Shown: positions 24,565 to 33,420, counted from the stretch's first letter. The stretch: DNA of 64,000 bases from Bacillus sp. FJAT-45037 (GCF_002797325.1 NZ_KZ454938.1:818267-882266), one strand, 5' to 3'. The notes: generated by a model not told the origin, from the letters alone. Program-made: numbers and translations.

Positions 24565-25581
24565 ATGGATACAAAAACAGAAATAACAGTAGGTGGAGTG
24601 GAGTTAAAGTGGGATCTAGAAACAGGCGATGTCTTATTTGAGAATGGTGACGTTGTCTTTTTCTGGGTTTCTGCCATGAAAACCTTTTTTGATACAATTA
24701 AAGAAATTTCAGGTGTGGAAGCAACGAATCTTGTTTTTGAAACGACCGGATTTCGTCAAGGACTAATCGTTGGCGAGGGCTTTCGCGATATGAAAAATAT
24801 TAATACAACAAATGTAGTAGAGTGGTTATCAAATACTTATGCAACAGCGGGTTGGGGGAAAGTGGACATTAAAGAAATAGATGTTGAACATGATACGTTC
24901 TGTCTTTATATCCAAGACGATTGGGAATATAAAATGAATCAATTGGATGATAAGAAAACAAAAGGGATCTTTGTTCCTTCTCATTATGCAGGTGTTTTAT
25001 CAGGGCTATTCCAAAAAAGCTATTGGTATAAAATCCTCCAGTATCAAGACGCGGACCATCCTCACAGTATTGTGAAGTATTTCCCATCCAAAGTAAATAT
25101 TCAACGTAACATTCATGAACTCTCAAGACGTCAAGAAGCAGAGCAAATCGCTCAACTTGAAGATCTTGTGAATGATAAAACAAAGGCGTTGCAGGATCTA
25201 GTTAAAGAACTATCTTCTCCCATCATACCTGTTTTAGAAGGCATAATTGTTGTTCCCCTGATAGGTGTCTACGATCAAGAGAGGACGGAAGGTTTATTAG
25301 ATAGCATCCTCATACAACTTCCAAAATACCAAGCGAAGTACTTGTTGTTGGATTTAACTGGATTAAATGGAACTATGAGCGAACGACAAGCAGCAGCCAT
25401 TGATAAATTAGGTTCAGCAGCTAGGTTGCTTGGAACAGAAGTTATTCTAGTCGGAATCTCTGCAAAGCTTGCTTTAACGATTACAAAAACGTTAACAAAC
25501 CTGAAAGAATACGAATGTCTTCAGTCATTGCAACACGGGATTTATTATGCGTTAGGCAAAAGTGGACGAAGAATTGTGTAA
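24565..25581 (+). CDS. XylR-N/V4R-like sensor fused to a STAS domain (RsbR-type)
   Basis: A 338-residue protein. The N-terminal ~1-175 resembles the XylR N-terminal plus V4R ligand-binding region of aromatic-responsive regulators (ENGDVVFFWVSAMKTFFDTI, FRQGLIVGEGF, FVPSHYAGVLSGLF). A coiled linker (RRQEAEQIAQLEDLVNDK) leads to a STAS domain (LSSPIIPVLEGIIVVPLIGV, LLDLTGLNGTMSERQ, VILVGISAKLALTI). At positions matching RsbRA Thr171/Thr205 I place Val (GVYD) and Ser (TMSE), so only one phosphate acceptor would remain. It may link a small hydrophobic ligand to the general stress response. ATG 24565 follows CGGAGGGTG. It converges with another STAS gene. Confidence 0.8.
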   Translation: MDTKTEITVGGVELKWDLETGDVLFENGDVVFFWVSAMKTFFDTIKEISGVEATNLVFETTGFRQGLIVGEGFRDMKNINTTNVVEWLSNTYATAGWGKVDIKEIDVEHDTFCLYIQDDWEYKMNQLDDKKTKGIFVPSHYAGVLSGLFQKSYWYKILQYQDADHPHSIVKYFPSKVNIQRNIHELSRRQEAEQIAQLEDLVNDKTKALQDLVKELSSPIIPVLEGIIVVPLIGVYDQERTEGLLDSILIQLPKYQAKYLLLDLTGLNGTMSERQAAAIDKLGSAARLLGTEVILVGISAKLALTITKTLTNLKEYECLQSLQHGIYYALGKSGRRIV

Positions 25582-25586
25582 TAGAG

Positions 25587-25620
25587 AAAAGGCCAAACAG
25601 GGTTAAGTTTGGTCTTTTTT
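25587..25620 (+). terminator. intrinsic terminator after the V4R-STAS gene
   Basis: AAAAGGCCAAAC (25587-25598) pairs with GTTTGGTCTTTT with one G-U pair and continues into a T-run. Confidence 0.85.
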
Positions 25621-25630
25621 CTAGATTTAT

Positions 25631-25689
25631 GGCGCCAGTCACTCGGTACGTTAAAGTTTTAACAGGAAAAGGGACTGACACCAGATTTT
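25631..25689 (+). repeat. 59-bp hairpin repeat, copy 6
   Basis: GGCGCCAGTCACTCGG ... GGGACTGACACCAGATTTT, full length. It lies between two terminators and is the last copy to the right. Confidence 0.85.
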
Positions 25690-25711
25690 ATAAAAATGAT
25701 TTCTTTGATCT

Positions 25712-25746
25712 AAAAGTCCAGGACTCCAAATGAGTGCTGGACTTTT
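25712..25746. terminator. bidirectional terminator between convergent STAS genes
   Basis: AAAAGTCCAG (25712-25721) pairs perfectly with CTGGACTTTT (25737-25746). It would end the minus-strand GAF-STAS transcript. Confidence 0.75.
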
Positions 25747-25757
25747 TAATGATGTCA

Positions 25758-26585
25758 TTAGACGGTTAGTGTGATACCTAAGTGTGTCAATGCTTGTTGA
25801 AGGTTCCCAAAGCAAGATACATTATCTAAACGATGGTTGTCTTTAATTGCTTTTCTTGCCAAGTCTGGTCGTATTCCAGTAAACACGACCTCGATCCCTA
25901 ATAATTTCAACACATTCACGAGGTTCGAGAGATAGAGAAATTCTTTTTCTACATCTGATATACCAGAGAGGTCTATAATTAAATGATTTAGTTGTAGTTT
26001 ATGGGCTTCTTTAATAATCATTGTTGAAATATTGTTTCCGCGTTCCTCGTCAATTTCTCCGATCAAAGGTAGAATAGCCACGCCCTTGAGTAGGGGAACG
26101 ATAGGTGCTGATAATGTCAGAATCTGTTGATAAGAATCATCTAAACCAATGACGTATGTTAGTAGGGTCGCCAATCTCTTGAAGAGCTTAATATCCTTTT
26201 CGTTAAAATCATACGGGACATTATCCATTCCACAAAGAGTTCCAAACTTCTTGCCATTCTTAAGGAAAATGGGCGCGCCAATTAAGGATCCTCCCCCAAA
26301 TGCTATTGTAACGTTCATATCTTTTGTAAGCTCATGTTCATTCAGATTCGGGATAACGAGTGGTTCCCGACCACTCAACAAAATGTGTATTCAATAGGAT
26401 TCTTGAAAGTCAATTTGAAACCCTTTTTCTAAAAGAGTCTTATCTTGATTCTCTACTGACAGAACATCAACTGTCTTTCCATCATTTTTAGCTATAAAAA
26501 ATGTATTGATACCGATGCTTTCTTTTAACAATTGAAAGACTGCTTCTGATGCTTCGTTCAAACTCCTATGATCGATCATGTCCAT
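25758..26585 (-). pseudogene. GAF-STAS protein interrupted by one in-frame TGA
   Basis: From ATG 26585 (GGAGAGGGTGAG upstream) a 275-codon frame runs to 25758 with a single TGA at 26393-26391, codon 65. Before it stands the first half of a GAF domain (LNEASEAVFQLLKESIGINT, FQIDFQESY). After it the same frame goes on with IHILLSGREPLVIPNL, the rest of the GAF domain, and a STAS domain (LSAPIVPLLKGVAILPLIGE, IIDLSGISDVEKE, VVFTGIRPDLARKAI). Families like this usually read SYC at the break, so a Cys codon (TGC/TGT) changed to TGA is the simplest reading. RsbR-type phosphorylation positions carry Glu (GEID) and Lys. Intact, it would be an RsbR-like sensor. The upstream stretch 26586-26907 holds no gene I can support. 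Confidence 0.75.
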
Positions 26586-26907
26586 AAACTCACCCTCTCC
26601 TGCAGTATTTTCTATAATCACAAAATCTTTAATTGTATGACGTGTTACGTTCCTATTTACCATTAAAAATGCAAGTAGCAAGATATCTATACCCATCATA
26701 CCACTTAGGGCAAATCCTTCAAACTTTATCAGAATAATAGTTAATTAATGAGGTTAATACAGGATATGAAGTGTAAAGAAAAATTAAACGGATGACCGCA
26801 CAATCAGACATCAATTGTTTTAGAACTGGACTTGCTGGGAATAGGAGTGCTGTAGACGTATTTTGGAAATGATAGAGAAGATCATTATAATAAAAGGAGT
26901 TTTTCCC

Positions 26908-28335
26908 ATGCGAAATCAGCTAAAGCATTATATTAATGGTGAATGGACTGAGTCAACTGGCTCTGAAACAATTGAGGTCATTAATCCGGCAACTGAGGAA
27001 GTTATGGGTACAATCAGCTCAGGTACGGAAGAAGATTTAGATAAAGCGGTAAAGGCTGCGAGGGCAGCGTTTCCAGCCTTTTCTCGTTCGACGAAAGAAG
27101 AACGAATCCAGTGGCTTAAGAATATAGTGAAAGGTTATGAGGCGAGGAAAGAGGAGCTCGTCGATATTATGACAGATGAACTTGGTGCACCGCTTTCTGT
27201 TTCAGAAGAGGTGCATTATCAAATGGGACTTGGCCACTTCAATCAGGCAATTGAATCCCTTTCTGACTTTTCGTTCTCAGAGGATAGAGGAGGTCACACA
27301 CTCATCAAAGAATCAGTCGGTGTGAGTGGTCTGATTACTCCGTGGAACTTCCCGACGAACCAGACATCTACCAAAATTGCGAGTGCGATTGCCGCAGGGA
27401 GCCCGGTTGTTCTAAAGCCTGCTTCTAAGACACCATTTGCAGCAATCATCTTGGCAGAAATTATTGACGAAGCAGGTGTACCTAAGGGTGCATTTAACCT
27501 TGTGAACGGATCAGGTTCGGTGATAGGAAATGGGATTAGCTCGCATCCTGACATTGATTTCGTCTCCTTTACGGGTTCTGGAGCTGTAGGTGAAACGATC
27601 ATGAAAAAGGCTGCGGAAACGAAGAAGAAAGTCGCACTGGAGCTTGGTGGTAAGTCACCGATCATCGTCCTTGATGATGCCGATGTGGAAGATGCAGCTA
27701 AAACAGCGTTGTCTAACATCATGAATAACACGGGCCAGGTGTGCTCTGCAGGGACAAGAGTGTTTATACCACAGTCTATGAAAGAGTCATTTGAGAAGAA
27801 GATTGTCGAATTGCTGCCTACTTTCCCAGTGGGAGACCCTCGTAAGGAAGGCATTGCGACTGGACCACTCGTGTCTGAGGATCAATGGGATACCGTGCAA
27901 TCGTATATTGAAAAAGGCGAAAAAGAGGCGACTCTCCTTGTCGGCGGAACAGGAAAGCCTGAAGGACTGAAGACTGGTTATTATGCGAAGCCGACAATAT
28001 TTACGGATGTGTCTAATGATTCTGTTATTGCACAGGAAGAAATATTTGGGCCAGTCTCAGCGATTATCACATATGATGACCTAGAAGACGCGATTGAGAT
28101 GGCAAACGACACGGTTTACGGACTGGCAGGTTTTGTAGTGGGGAAAGATCCCGAAACAGTGCGATATGTGGCATCAAACATTCGAGCAGGTCGCATTGTC
28201 ATCAATGGCGCAGACACTGATTTTAACGGACCATTTGGTGGCTACAAGCAATCTGGAATCGGCCGTGAGTGGGGTGACTTCGGAATCGAGGAATACCTTG
28301 AAATTAAATCCGTACACGGAATGCCTTCATCATAA
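26908..28335 (+). CDS. aldehyde dehydrogenase family protein (NAD(P)+)
   Basis: A 475-residue enzyme oxidising an aldehyde to its acid. Full set of motifs: TPWNFPTNQTSTKIASAIAA, VLKPASKTPF (Lys for the cofactor), FTGSGAVG, the general-base Glu in ALELGGKSP, catalytic Cys in NTGQVCSAGTR, and EEIFGPVSAI. The substrate class cannot be read. It looks like the broad-range bacterial group rather than BADH or succinate-semialdehyde enzymes. Start ATG 26908 follows AAAAGGAG at 8 bases. The in-frame ATG 26863 is not needed. It is monocistronic with a strong terminator. Confidence 0.95.
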   Translation: MRNQLKHYINGEWTESTGSETIEVINPATEEVMGTISSGTEEDLDKAVKAARAAFPAFSRSTKEERIQWLKNIVKGYEARKEELVDIMTDELGAPLSVSEEVHYQMGLGHFNQAIESLSDFSFSEDRGGHTLIKESVGVSGLITPWNFPTNQTSTKIASAIAAGSPVVLKPASKTPFAAIILAEIIDEAGVPKGAFNLVNGSGSVIGNGISSHPDIDFVSFTGSGAVGETIMKKAAETKKKVALELGGKSPIIVLDDADVEDAAKTALSNIMNNTGQVCSAGTRVFIPQSMKESFEKKIVELLPTFPVGDPRKEGIATGPLVSEDQWDTVQSYIEKGEKEATLLVGGTGKPEGLKTGYYAKPTIFTDVSNDSVIAQEEIFGPVSAIITYDDLEDAIEMANDTVYGLAGFVVGKDPETVRYVASNIRAGRIVINGADTDFNGPFGGYKQSGIGREWGDFGIEEYLEIKSVHGMPSS

Positions 28336-28340
28336 ACAAG

Positions 28341-28376
28341 ACCGTACCAGCACATTGTGGCTGGTACGGTTTTTTG
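28341..28376 (+). terminator. intrinsic terminator of the aldehyde dehydrogenase gene
   Basis: ACCGTACCAG (28341-28350) pairs perfectly with CTGGTACGGT (28361-28370), then a T-run. Confidence 0.9.
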
Positions 28377-28422
28377 GTTCATTTTTTGTAAGATGATTAC
28401 AAGTGGGAATTGCTAGTATCAG

Positions 28423-29664
28423 CTAGACAATTTGAGGTTTGAGCTTTTTAGTAACTCTAACTTGAACGATTTTATTGTCGATCATAGCTTTTACTTCAAA
28501 ATGTAGATGATGGAATTCAAACGTTTCACCTTCATAAGGGATATGACCGAGTTCCTTGTAAATAAATCCGGCAATCGTGTCATGTTCTTCTGGAACTTTT
28601 GTTTTAAAAATTTCGTTAAAGCGTCGAATCGTAAGTTTTCCATGGCATGTAATATGTGTGTCTGTTAATTCCTGGATTATAACTTCACCTGCATCATCTG
28701 TTTCATCTTCAATGTCTTGACCTATCATTGCTTCTATTATATCTTCATGACTAATGATCCCTGTTGTGCCGCCGTACTCATCAATGACAATAGCTAGATG
28801 CTTTTTTTCCTTAAGCATCATTTTGAATACCCGCTCAATTGATACAGATTCCGTAACAAAAAGAGGGGAATTATCCATAAAGTCTTTTATTTCCATAGAA
28901 GGATTTAAGGACCATTTAAGTAATAGCTTAGAATGAAACACTCCTACAATATTATCCATGTTGTCTTTGTAAACGGGATAGCGAGTATAATTACTTTCCA
29001 TGACGATCTGCCTCGCATCTTCGAAAGTAACAGTGCAAGGAAGGCCGTCTATTTCGGTTCTTGGGGTTTTAAGAGCATCTCGTACATCTTTTGTATAAAA
29101 ATCAATGGCTCCCTTAATCCTTTGAGACTCTTCTTTTACAAACGTTCCTTCCGTTAATGCAATGTCTACCATTGTTTTAAGTTCTTCTTTGGAAAATCCA
29201 TTGTCTTCTTTATTACCTTTAGAAAGGATTCTAATCACGTTATTTGTAAACTTAGACAATAAATAAATGAGTGGTTTAAATAAAATAATGAGGTACCTAA
29301 TAACTGGAGCTACGATAAAGGCTGTTTTTGTTGAAAAAGTTGCAGCGATAGATTTTGGGAGGACTTCCGCAAAAATAATTAAGACCACTGTTAGAATGCC
29401 GGTTGCTATTCCAATATTAATTCCATAGTCAATAGCGATTATAGTGACAAGGGTGGGAAGCATAATATTTGAAATATTATTCCCTATTAAAATACCCGTA
29501 ATGAATTGATCTGGCTTTGAAATTAAATCTAAAAGCTTTTGAGCTTTTTTGTCATTATTTTCTGCTTTTGATTGGATTTTTGTTTTATTTACTGCTGTTA
29601 AAGCAGTTTCACTACCTGATAGAAAAAAGGACATGAATAAAAAGAAAACTAAGGCAATAAACAC
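28423..29664 (-). CDS. CNNM/CorC-type membrane protein (hemolysin family, DUF21-CBS-CorC_HlyC)
   Basis: A 413-residue protein of the MpfA/YhdP/TlyC group, involved in magnesium export or resistance. It has a DUF21 region with about four helices (FFLSGSETALTAVNKTKIQS, ITGILIGNNISNIMLPTL), a CBS pair (DARQIVMESNYTRYPVYKDN, IDEYGGTTGIISHEDIIEAM) and a C-terminal CorC_HlyC domain (ITCHGKLTIRRFNEIF, HDTIAGFIYKELGHIPYEGE). The start is probably GTG 29664, because GGAGGTG lies 6 bases before it. The in-frame ATG 29679 overlaps that ribosome binding site. Confidence 0.92.
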   Translation of the reverse strand: MFIALVFFLFMSFFLSGSETALTAVNKTKIQSKAENNDKKAQKLLDLISKPDQFITGILIGNNISNIMLPTLVTIIAIDYGINIGIATGILTVVLIIFAEVLPKSIAATFSTKTAFIVAPVIRYLIILFKPLIYLLSKFTNNVIRILSKGNKEDNGFSKEELKTMVDIALTEGTFVKEESQRIKGAIDFYTKDVRDALKTPRTEIDGLPCTVTFEDARQIVMESNYTRYPVYKDNMDNIVGVFHSKLLLKWSLNPSMEIKDFMDNSPLFVTESVSIERVFKMMLKEKKHLAIVIDEYGGTTGIISHEDIIEAMIGQDIEDETDDAGEVIIQELTDTHITCHGKLTIRRFNEIFKTKVPEEHDTIAGFIYKELGHIPYEGETFEFHHLHFEVKAMIDNKIVQVRVTKKLKPQIV

Positions 29665-29817
29665 TTTGAACACCTCCATAGATCGTTATTTATTTTACCC
29701 AATAATTGTTGGCTAAAACATATTTGTAAAGGATTTAAACCGAATGAAGAAGTGGTTGAATGAATTTTCTGTTAAAATAAGGGTGTCTAAGTATGTTGTT
29801 TAATGGGAGGTATCGAG

Positions 29818-30438
29818 ATGGAAGAAAAGTATGTCTGTGTTCAAGAGGCAATGTCTACACACCTTTTGAAACAAGAAGAAAAAACAAATAAGCTTGCGAT
29901 TATGTTACCTGGGGCTGGCTATACAACAAAAGCGCCTTTATTGCATTTTTCTACAGGATTATTTTACAACGAAGGATATGATATTCTTCACGTGAACTAC
30001 ACATACAATCAAGAAGAGTTGGCTCAGTTAAAGGCTCAAGATTTTATAACGGGTGTGGAGCGAGCTGTTGAAGCAGAGTTAGATGGTCGTCACTATGATT
30101 CGGTTTACGTGGTGGCTAAGTCACTTGGTACGATTGCATTAAGTTCCATGGTACGTGATAAAAAATTCAGCAGTACGATGAAAGCCGTTTGGTTGACGCC
30201 ACTCATTAATAAAGATGAAGTGTTTGATGCAATGATGAATAGTGTATATAAGAGTCTTTGTGTGATTGGAGACCAAGATCCATACTACTCCAAAAAGCGG
30301 ATCGACGAACTAAAAAGCCATGACACAATGACTTGTAAAGTGATCCCAGGTGCCAATCACGGATTGCAGTTAGATCATGATGTGATGAAGTCTATCGATC
30401 TATTAAAAGAAGTGATGGAAGAGATTAAGAAGTTTTGA
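29818..30438 (+). CDS. alpha/beta hydrolase
   Basis: A 206-residue alpha/beta-hydrolase fold protein. Nucleophile elbow VVAKSLGTIAL (Ser in AKSLG instead of GxSxG), an acid in VIGDQDPYY and the catalytic His in PGANHGLQLDHD. PGAGYTTKAPLLHFS forms the oxyanion region. The substrate is unknown. ATG 29818 follows TGGGAGG at 7 bases, better than the GTG-like start upstream. The HAD gene starts 78 bp downstream with its own ribosome binding site. Confidence 0.88.
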   Translation: MEEKYVCVQEAMSTHLLKQEEKTNKLAIMLPGAGYTTKAPLLHFSTGLFYNEGYDILHVNYTYNQEELAQLKAQDFITGVERAVEAELDGRHYDSVYVVAKSLGTIALSSMVRDKKFSSTMKAVWLTPLINKDEVFDAMMNSVYKSLCVIGDQDPYYSKKRIDELKSHDTMTCKVIPGANHGLQLDHDVMKSIDLLKEVMEEIKKF

Positions 30439-30516
30439 GGTTGTTGTAAAATGTAGAGAAGCGGTTCTTTTTTAACTTCGCAAAAGATATTTGCACATAG
30501 AATAGGAGAGATTAAA

Positions 30517-31173
30517 ATGTCGAAATCATTCATTTTTGATATGGACGGAACATTATTTCAAACGGATAAAATTTTAGAAGCATCACTTGATGATGCGTTT
30601 AACAACTTACGGTCACTAAATAAATGGGTTGGAGAAACCCCGATTGATCAGTATCGTGAAATTATGGGCGTGCCCTTACCTAAAGTGTGGGAAACGTTGT
30701 TACCGAACCATTCAAGTGAAGTCAGAGAACGAATGGATGCTTATTTTCTAGAAAGGTTGATTGAGAATATTAAAATTGGAAAAGGGGCGCTGTACCCCAA
30801 TGTGAAGGAAGTTTTTAGTTATTTAAAAGAAAATGATTGTTCCATCTACATAGCAAGTAATGGGTTAACCGACTATTTAGAGGCCATTGTGAGTCACTAC
30901 ACATTAGATCAATGGGTTACAGAAACATTTAGCATTCAACAGATTGAATCATTAAATAAATCAGATTTAGTTCAAAGAATCATTGAAAAATACGGGATTA
31001 CTCATGCAGCAGTTGTAGGTGATCGTCTATCGGATATTCATGCAGCCAAAGATAATGGTTTACTATCAGTAGGGTGTAATTTTGATTTTGCACGAGAAGA
31101 TGAACTCTCTCAAGCAGATATAGTCATTGATGATTTGAGTGAGCTCAAGGGGTTATTACACAATCATCTATAG
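30517..31173 (+). CDS. HAD family hydrolase (phosphoglycolate-phosphatase-like)
   Basis: A 218-residue HAD phosphatase: FDMDGTLFQT (nucleophile Asp 8 and Asp 10), cap domain at ~18-90, IYIASNGLTDY (motif II), Lys in SLNKSDLVQRII, and VVGDRLSDIHAAKDNGLLSV (motif III/IV). This fits the PGP/pyrophosphatase-like subclass I group, with no visible substrate signature. ATG 30517 follows AATAGGAGAG. It converges with the exporter gene 8 bp further on, and no clear terminator lies between. Confidence 0.92.
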   Translation: MSKSFIFDMDGTLFQTDKILEASLDDAFNNLRSLNKWVGETPIDQYREIMGVPLPKVWETLLPNHSSEVRERMDAYFLERLIENIKIGKGALYPNVKEVFSYLKENDCSIYIASNGLTDYLEAIVSHYTLDQWVTETFSIQQIESLNKSDLVQRIIEKYGITHAAVVGDRLSDIHAAKDNGLLSVGCNFDFAREDELSQADIVIDDLSELKGLLHNHL

Positions 31174-31181
31174 CTTGATAG

Positions 31182-32150
31182 TTAACTAGCCTTCTTGAAC
31201 TGCAGCTCACGACCAATTTTCCTCGTATACAAACTATATAAAAGCATCCCTCCAACAATCATTCCTAACCCGGTAACGGCTATTCCACTAGGTAAAGGAG
31301 TAGAAAGCAAGAGCACTTCTCCTGCCATTACAAATAACACTTGTGTCGATTGCGTTGCTTCAACCGCTGCTAAAGAGCCTTGATGATCTTTGGCGCGGTC
31401 GGTGGCAATGAAAAACAAGGTGGTGGCAATCACTCCCGAACATATGGCAACGGTAAATGTTTGCAGGAGCTCGTTTGGGGAGGGGGGACCTACATTCACA
31501 TAGCCAAAGATCCCAATGATGACCCAAAAAGGTAGACTAGCAAGTGTCATTCCAAATACACGACCAAATGTATCGAGGCGCCCTCCGCATAGCTCCATCA
31601 TCTTTCGGTTTCCAAGAGGGTAAGCAAAGGCAGCAATCGCTACAGGGACGACGCCCAATAAGATCACTCCAATCGACAATTGGCTCGCATGTTGCCATTG
31701 AATGAGGACGACACCAAGAAAAATAAGCATAGAAATCAACAACGCGCCAAGCGGGATTTTTTGACGGACAAGAATAGATTGGTCGCCTTGTTGCACCTTT
31801 TTATAGAACAAAGGCGTCAGTAAAACCCCGGCAACAATCGTCAGCTGCCATGTACCAGCTATTAGCCAGCCAGGTCCGTAAGCCGCGGCAAAGGTTAAGG
31901 GGGCGTAAAAGAGAACAAATCCAACAAAGCTCCACATCATCCAAGCTAGCGGCTGATGCCTAATTTCTCTCAACACTTGTAGAAGAGTGTTTCTGCTTAC
32001 AACGATTAGCAACAAAAATGGAAACATAAACAGAAATCGCAAGGAAGAACTCCAATACCAACTCCCTCCAGCAAGATCCATTGACCGATTCAATATAAAG
32101 GTAACCGCAAAAAACATGGAAGCAACAATTCCGATCGCAATCTCTTTCAT
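31182..32150 (-). CDS. multidrug resistance efflux transporter family protein (DMT superfamily)
   Basis: A 322-residue membrane protein with about ten helices in two EamA-like halves, beginning MKEIAIGIVASMFFAVTFIL with NRSMDLAGGSWYWSSSLRF and ending in LLLSTPLPSGIAVTGLGMIV. This matches the PF13536 multidrug efflux transporter family of the drug/metabolite superfamily. A short basic tail (YTRKIGRELQFKKAS) would be in the cytoplasm. Substrate unknown. ATG 32150 follows AAGGGAGC on the minus strand. It is divergent from the GNAT gene. Confidence 0.88.
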   Translation of the reverse strand: MKEIAIGIVASMFFAVTFILNRSMDLAGGSWYWSSSLRFLFMFPFLLLIVVSRNTLLQVLREIRHQPLAWMMWSFVGFVLFYAPLTFAAAYGPGWLIAGTWQLTIVAGVLLTPLFYKKVQQGDQSILVRQKIPLGALLISMLIFLGVVLIQWQHASQLSIGVILLGVVPVAIAAFAYPLGNRKMMELCGGRLDTFGRVFGMTLASLPFWVIIGIFGYVNVGPPSPNELLQTFTVAICSGVIATTLFFIATDRAKDHQGSLAAVEATQSTQVLFVMAGEVLLLSTPLPSGIAVTGLGMIVGGMLLYSLYTRKIGRELQFKKAS

Positions 32151-32340
32151 GACAAGCTCCCTTCAAAAACTTCAGGTGTCGTTTGTTATAGTTACCTTTT
32201 AGTATAGTATATGATACGAGAATTGATAATAAGAATAATTGCTCATGGAATTAATTAGGAATTTATGAGAATATTAGAAATATGTGAAACCTTAATCATT
32301 TATATTCGTACATGTAAAAATAGAAAGGGTGTAGAAGACT

Positions 32341-32808
32341 TTGTTGATTAGAGAGCTAGACCAGTTTGAACAGCCGCCAATCCAATTATTGTTACTAGCC
32401 GATCCCTCTGAATCGATGGTTCAAGGATATTTAGAGAAAGGACGGTGCTATGTTGCAGAAGAATCAGGTGAGGTTGTTGGGGTATATATCATTTGGCCGA
32501 AAAATAAACGTGTAATCGAATTAGTTAATATTTCTGTTGCAATAAGTGAACAGAAAAAAGGAGTAGGCAAATCATTAGTCAAACATGCGATCAATGAGGC
32601 CAAAAAAAGTCACTATAAATGGATTGAAGTAGGAACGGGAAATTCTAGCATTGACCAGTTAGCCTTTTATCAGAAGTGTGGATTTAGAATGGATCGAATT
32701 GAAAAAAACTTCTTTCTTACACATTACCAAGAAAGCATTATTGAAAACGACATTGTCTGTCGAGATAAAGTTATGCTATCTAAAAGCCTGGATCAGCATT
32801 GTAGCTAG
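32341..32808 (+). CDS. GNAT family N-acetyltransferase (YvbK-like)
   Basis: A 155-residue GNAT protein with acetyl-CoA motif VAISEQKKGVGKSLVKHAIN and the later IEVGTGNSSIDQLAFYQKCG with FRMDRIEKNFF, as in the Bacillus YvbK group. Start TTG 32341 follows AAAGGGTG, and a second TTG lies at the next codon. The substrate is unknown. The small membrane protein gene begins 33 bp after the stop and may be co-transcribed. Confidence 0.88.
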   Translation: MLIRELDQFEQPPIQLLLLADPSESMVQGYLEKGRCYVAEESGEVVGVYIIWPKNKRVIELVNISVAISEQKKGVGKSLVKHAINEAKKSHYKWIEVGTGNSSIDQLAFYQKCGFRMDRIEKNFFLTHYQESIIENDIVCRDKVMLSKSLDQHCS

Positions 32809-32841
32809 GATTCGACTATAAGAATGGGGGAGGGTGATAAA

Positions 32842-33081
32842 ATGAAACGTTTTTTTGTTTTCATCATAAGCTTTGCTTTTTTATATATGGTCATGGAAGT
32901 ATCGGTAGGGTGGATGTTAACAGCTCAGTATACGCCTGATTTACACGCGGGAGAACCGTTTCCAAGTCAGGAAATTGAATTTGGACGTGTATCCGTGATT
33001 CCTATATTAATGACTTTTTTAATTGCGGCAATTGCTTACTTCCTTTCTCAAAAAATATCGATCACTCAACAAGATCATTAA
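32842..33081 (+). CDS. small two-helix membrane protein
   Basis: A 79-residue product with two hydrophobic segments (about 3-24 and 50-70) joined by an outside loop (TPDLHAGEPFPSQEIEFG). ATG 32842 follows GGGGGAGGGTG at a good distance, and an earlier in-frame ATG (32824) would place the ribosome binding site inside the gene. No family recognised. Confidence 0.7.
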   Translation: MKRFFVFIISFAFLYMVMEVSVGWMLTAQYTPDLHAGEPFPSQEIEFGRVSVIPILMTFLIAAIAYFLSQKISITQQDH

Positions 33082-33206
33082 TCTAAAATGGTTGAAAAGT
33101 AAAGAATACATACTTAATTAATCCTTCACCTGTTCCTAAGTTGCCTGCTAACGGGAATAGTTCCTCCTACACCTGCGTATAGTGGTGGTAAAAAGGAGGC
33201 GTTCGC

Positions 33207-33416
33207 GTGGTACCACTCCTGCTTATGATAGGAATAGTGGCAATCATTATCTCTGGCATTTTGTTAGAGGATTGGATGGAGGGCCGACATGGTGATGGCC
33301 CATCGCAAGCTGAATCGAGCGAAGCTAAAGCGATGAGAAGGAAAGTAGGAATCTTCATAGGCTTAACCGGTTTACTCGCAATCGGTGTAAGTGCCGTCAT
33401 ACATTTCTTTTTGTAA
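33207..33416 (+). CDS. small two-helix membrane protein
   Basis: A 69-residue product starting at GTG 33207 after AAAAGGAGGC. Two membrane segments (about 2-20 and 48-67) flank an acidic and basic loop (EDWMEGRHGDGPSQAESS, EAKAMRRK). No family recognised. It is followed by a perfect bidirectional terminator. Confidence 0.65.
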   Translation: MVPLLLMIGIVAIIISGILLEDWMEGRHGDGPSQAESSEAKAMRRKVGIFIGLTGLLAIGVSAVIHFFL

Positions 33417-33420
33417 CCAA

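Noticed and set aside
16435-25689. CRISPR-like array from the repeated 59-bp units
   Set aside because: Copies are 0.7-3 kb apart with genes between, have no regular spacers, and no cas genes are present.
26391-26393. TGA as a selenocysteine or tryptophan codon
   Set aside because: No SECIS-like element was seen, neighbouring genes end normally at TGA, and the residue is expected to be Cys. A mutation or error is simpler.
27294-27854. 186-codon minus-strand open frame
   Set aside because: It lies fully inside the aldehyde dehydrogenase gene; its length is a by-product of that gene's codon pattern.
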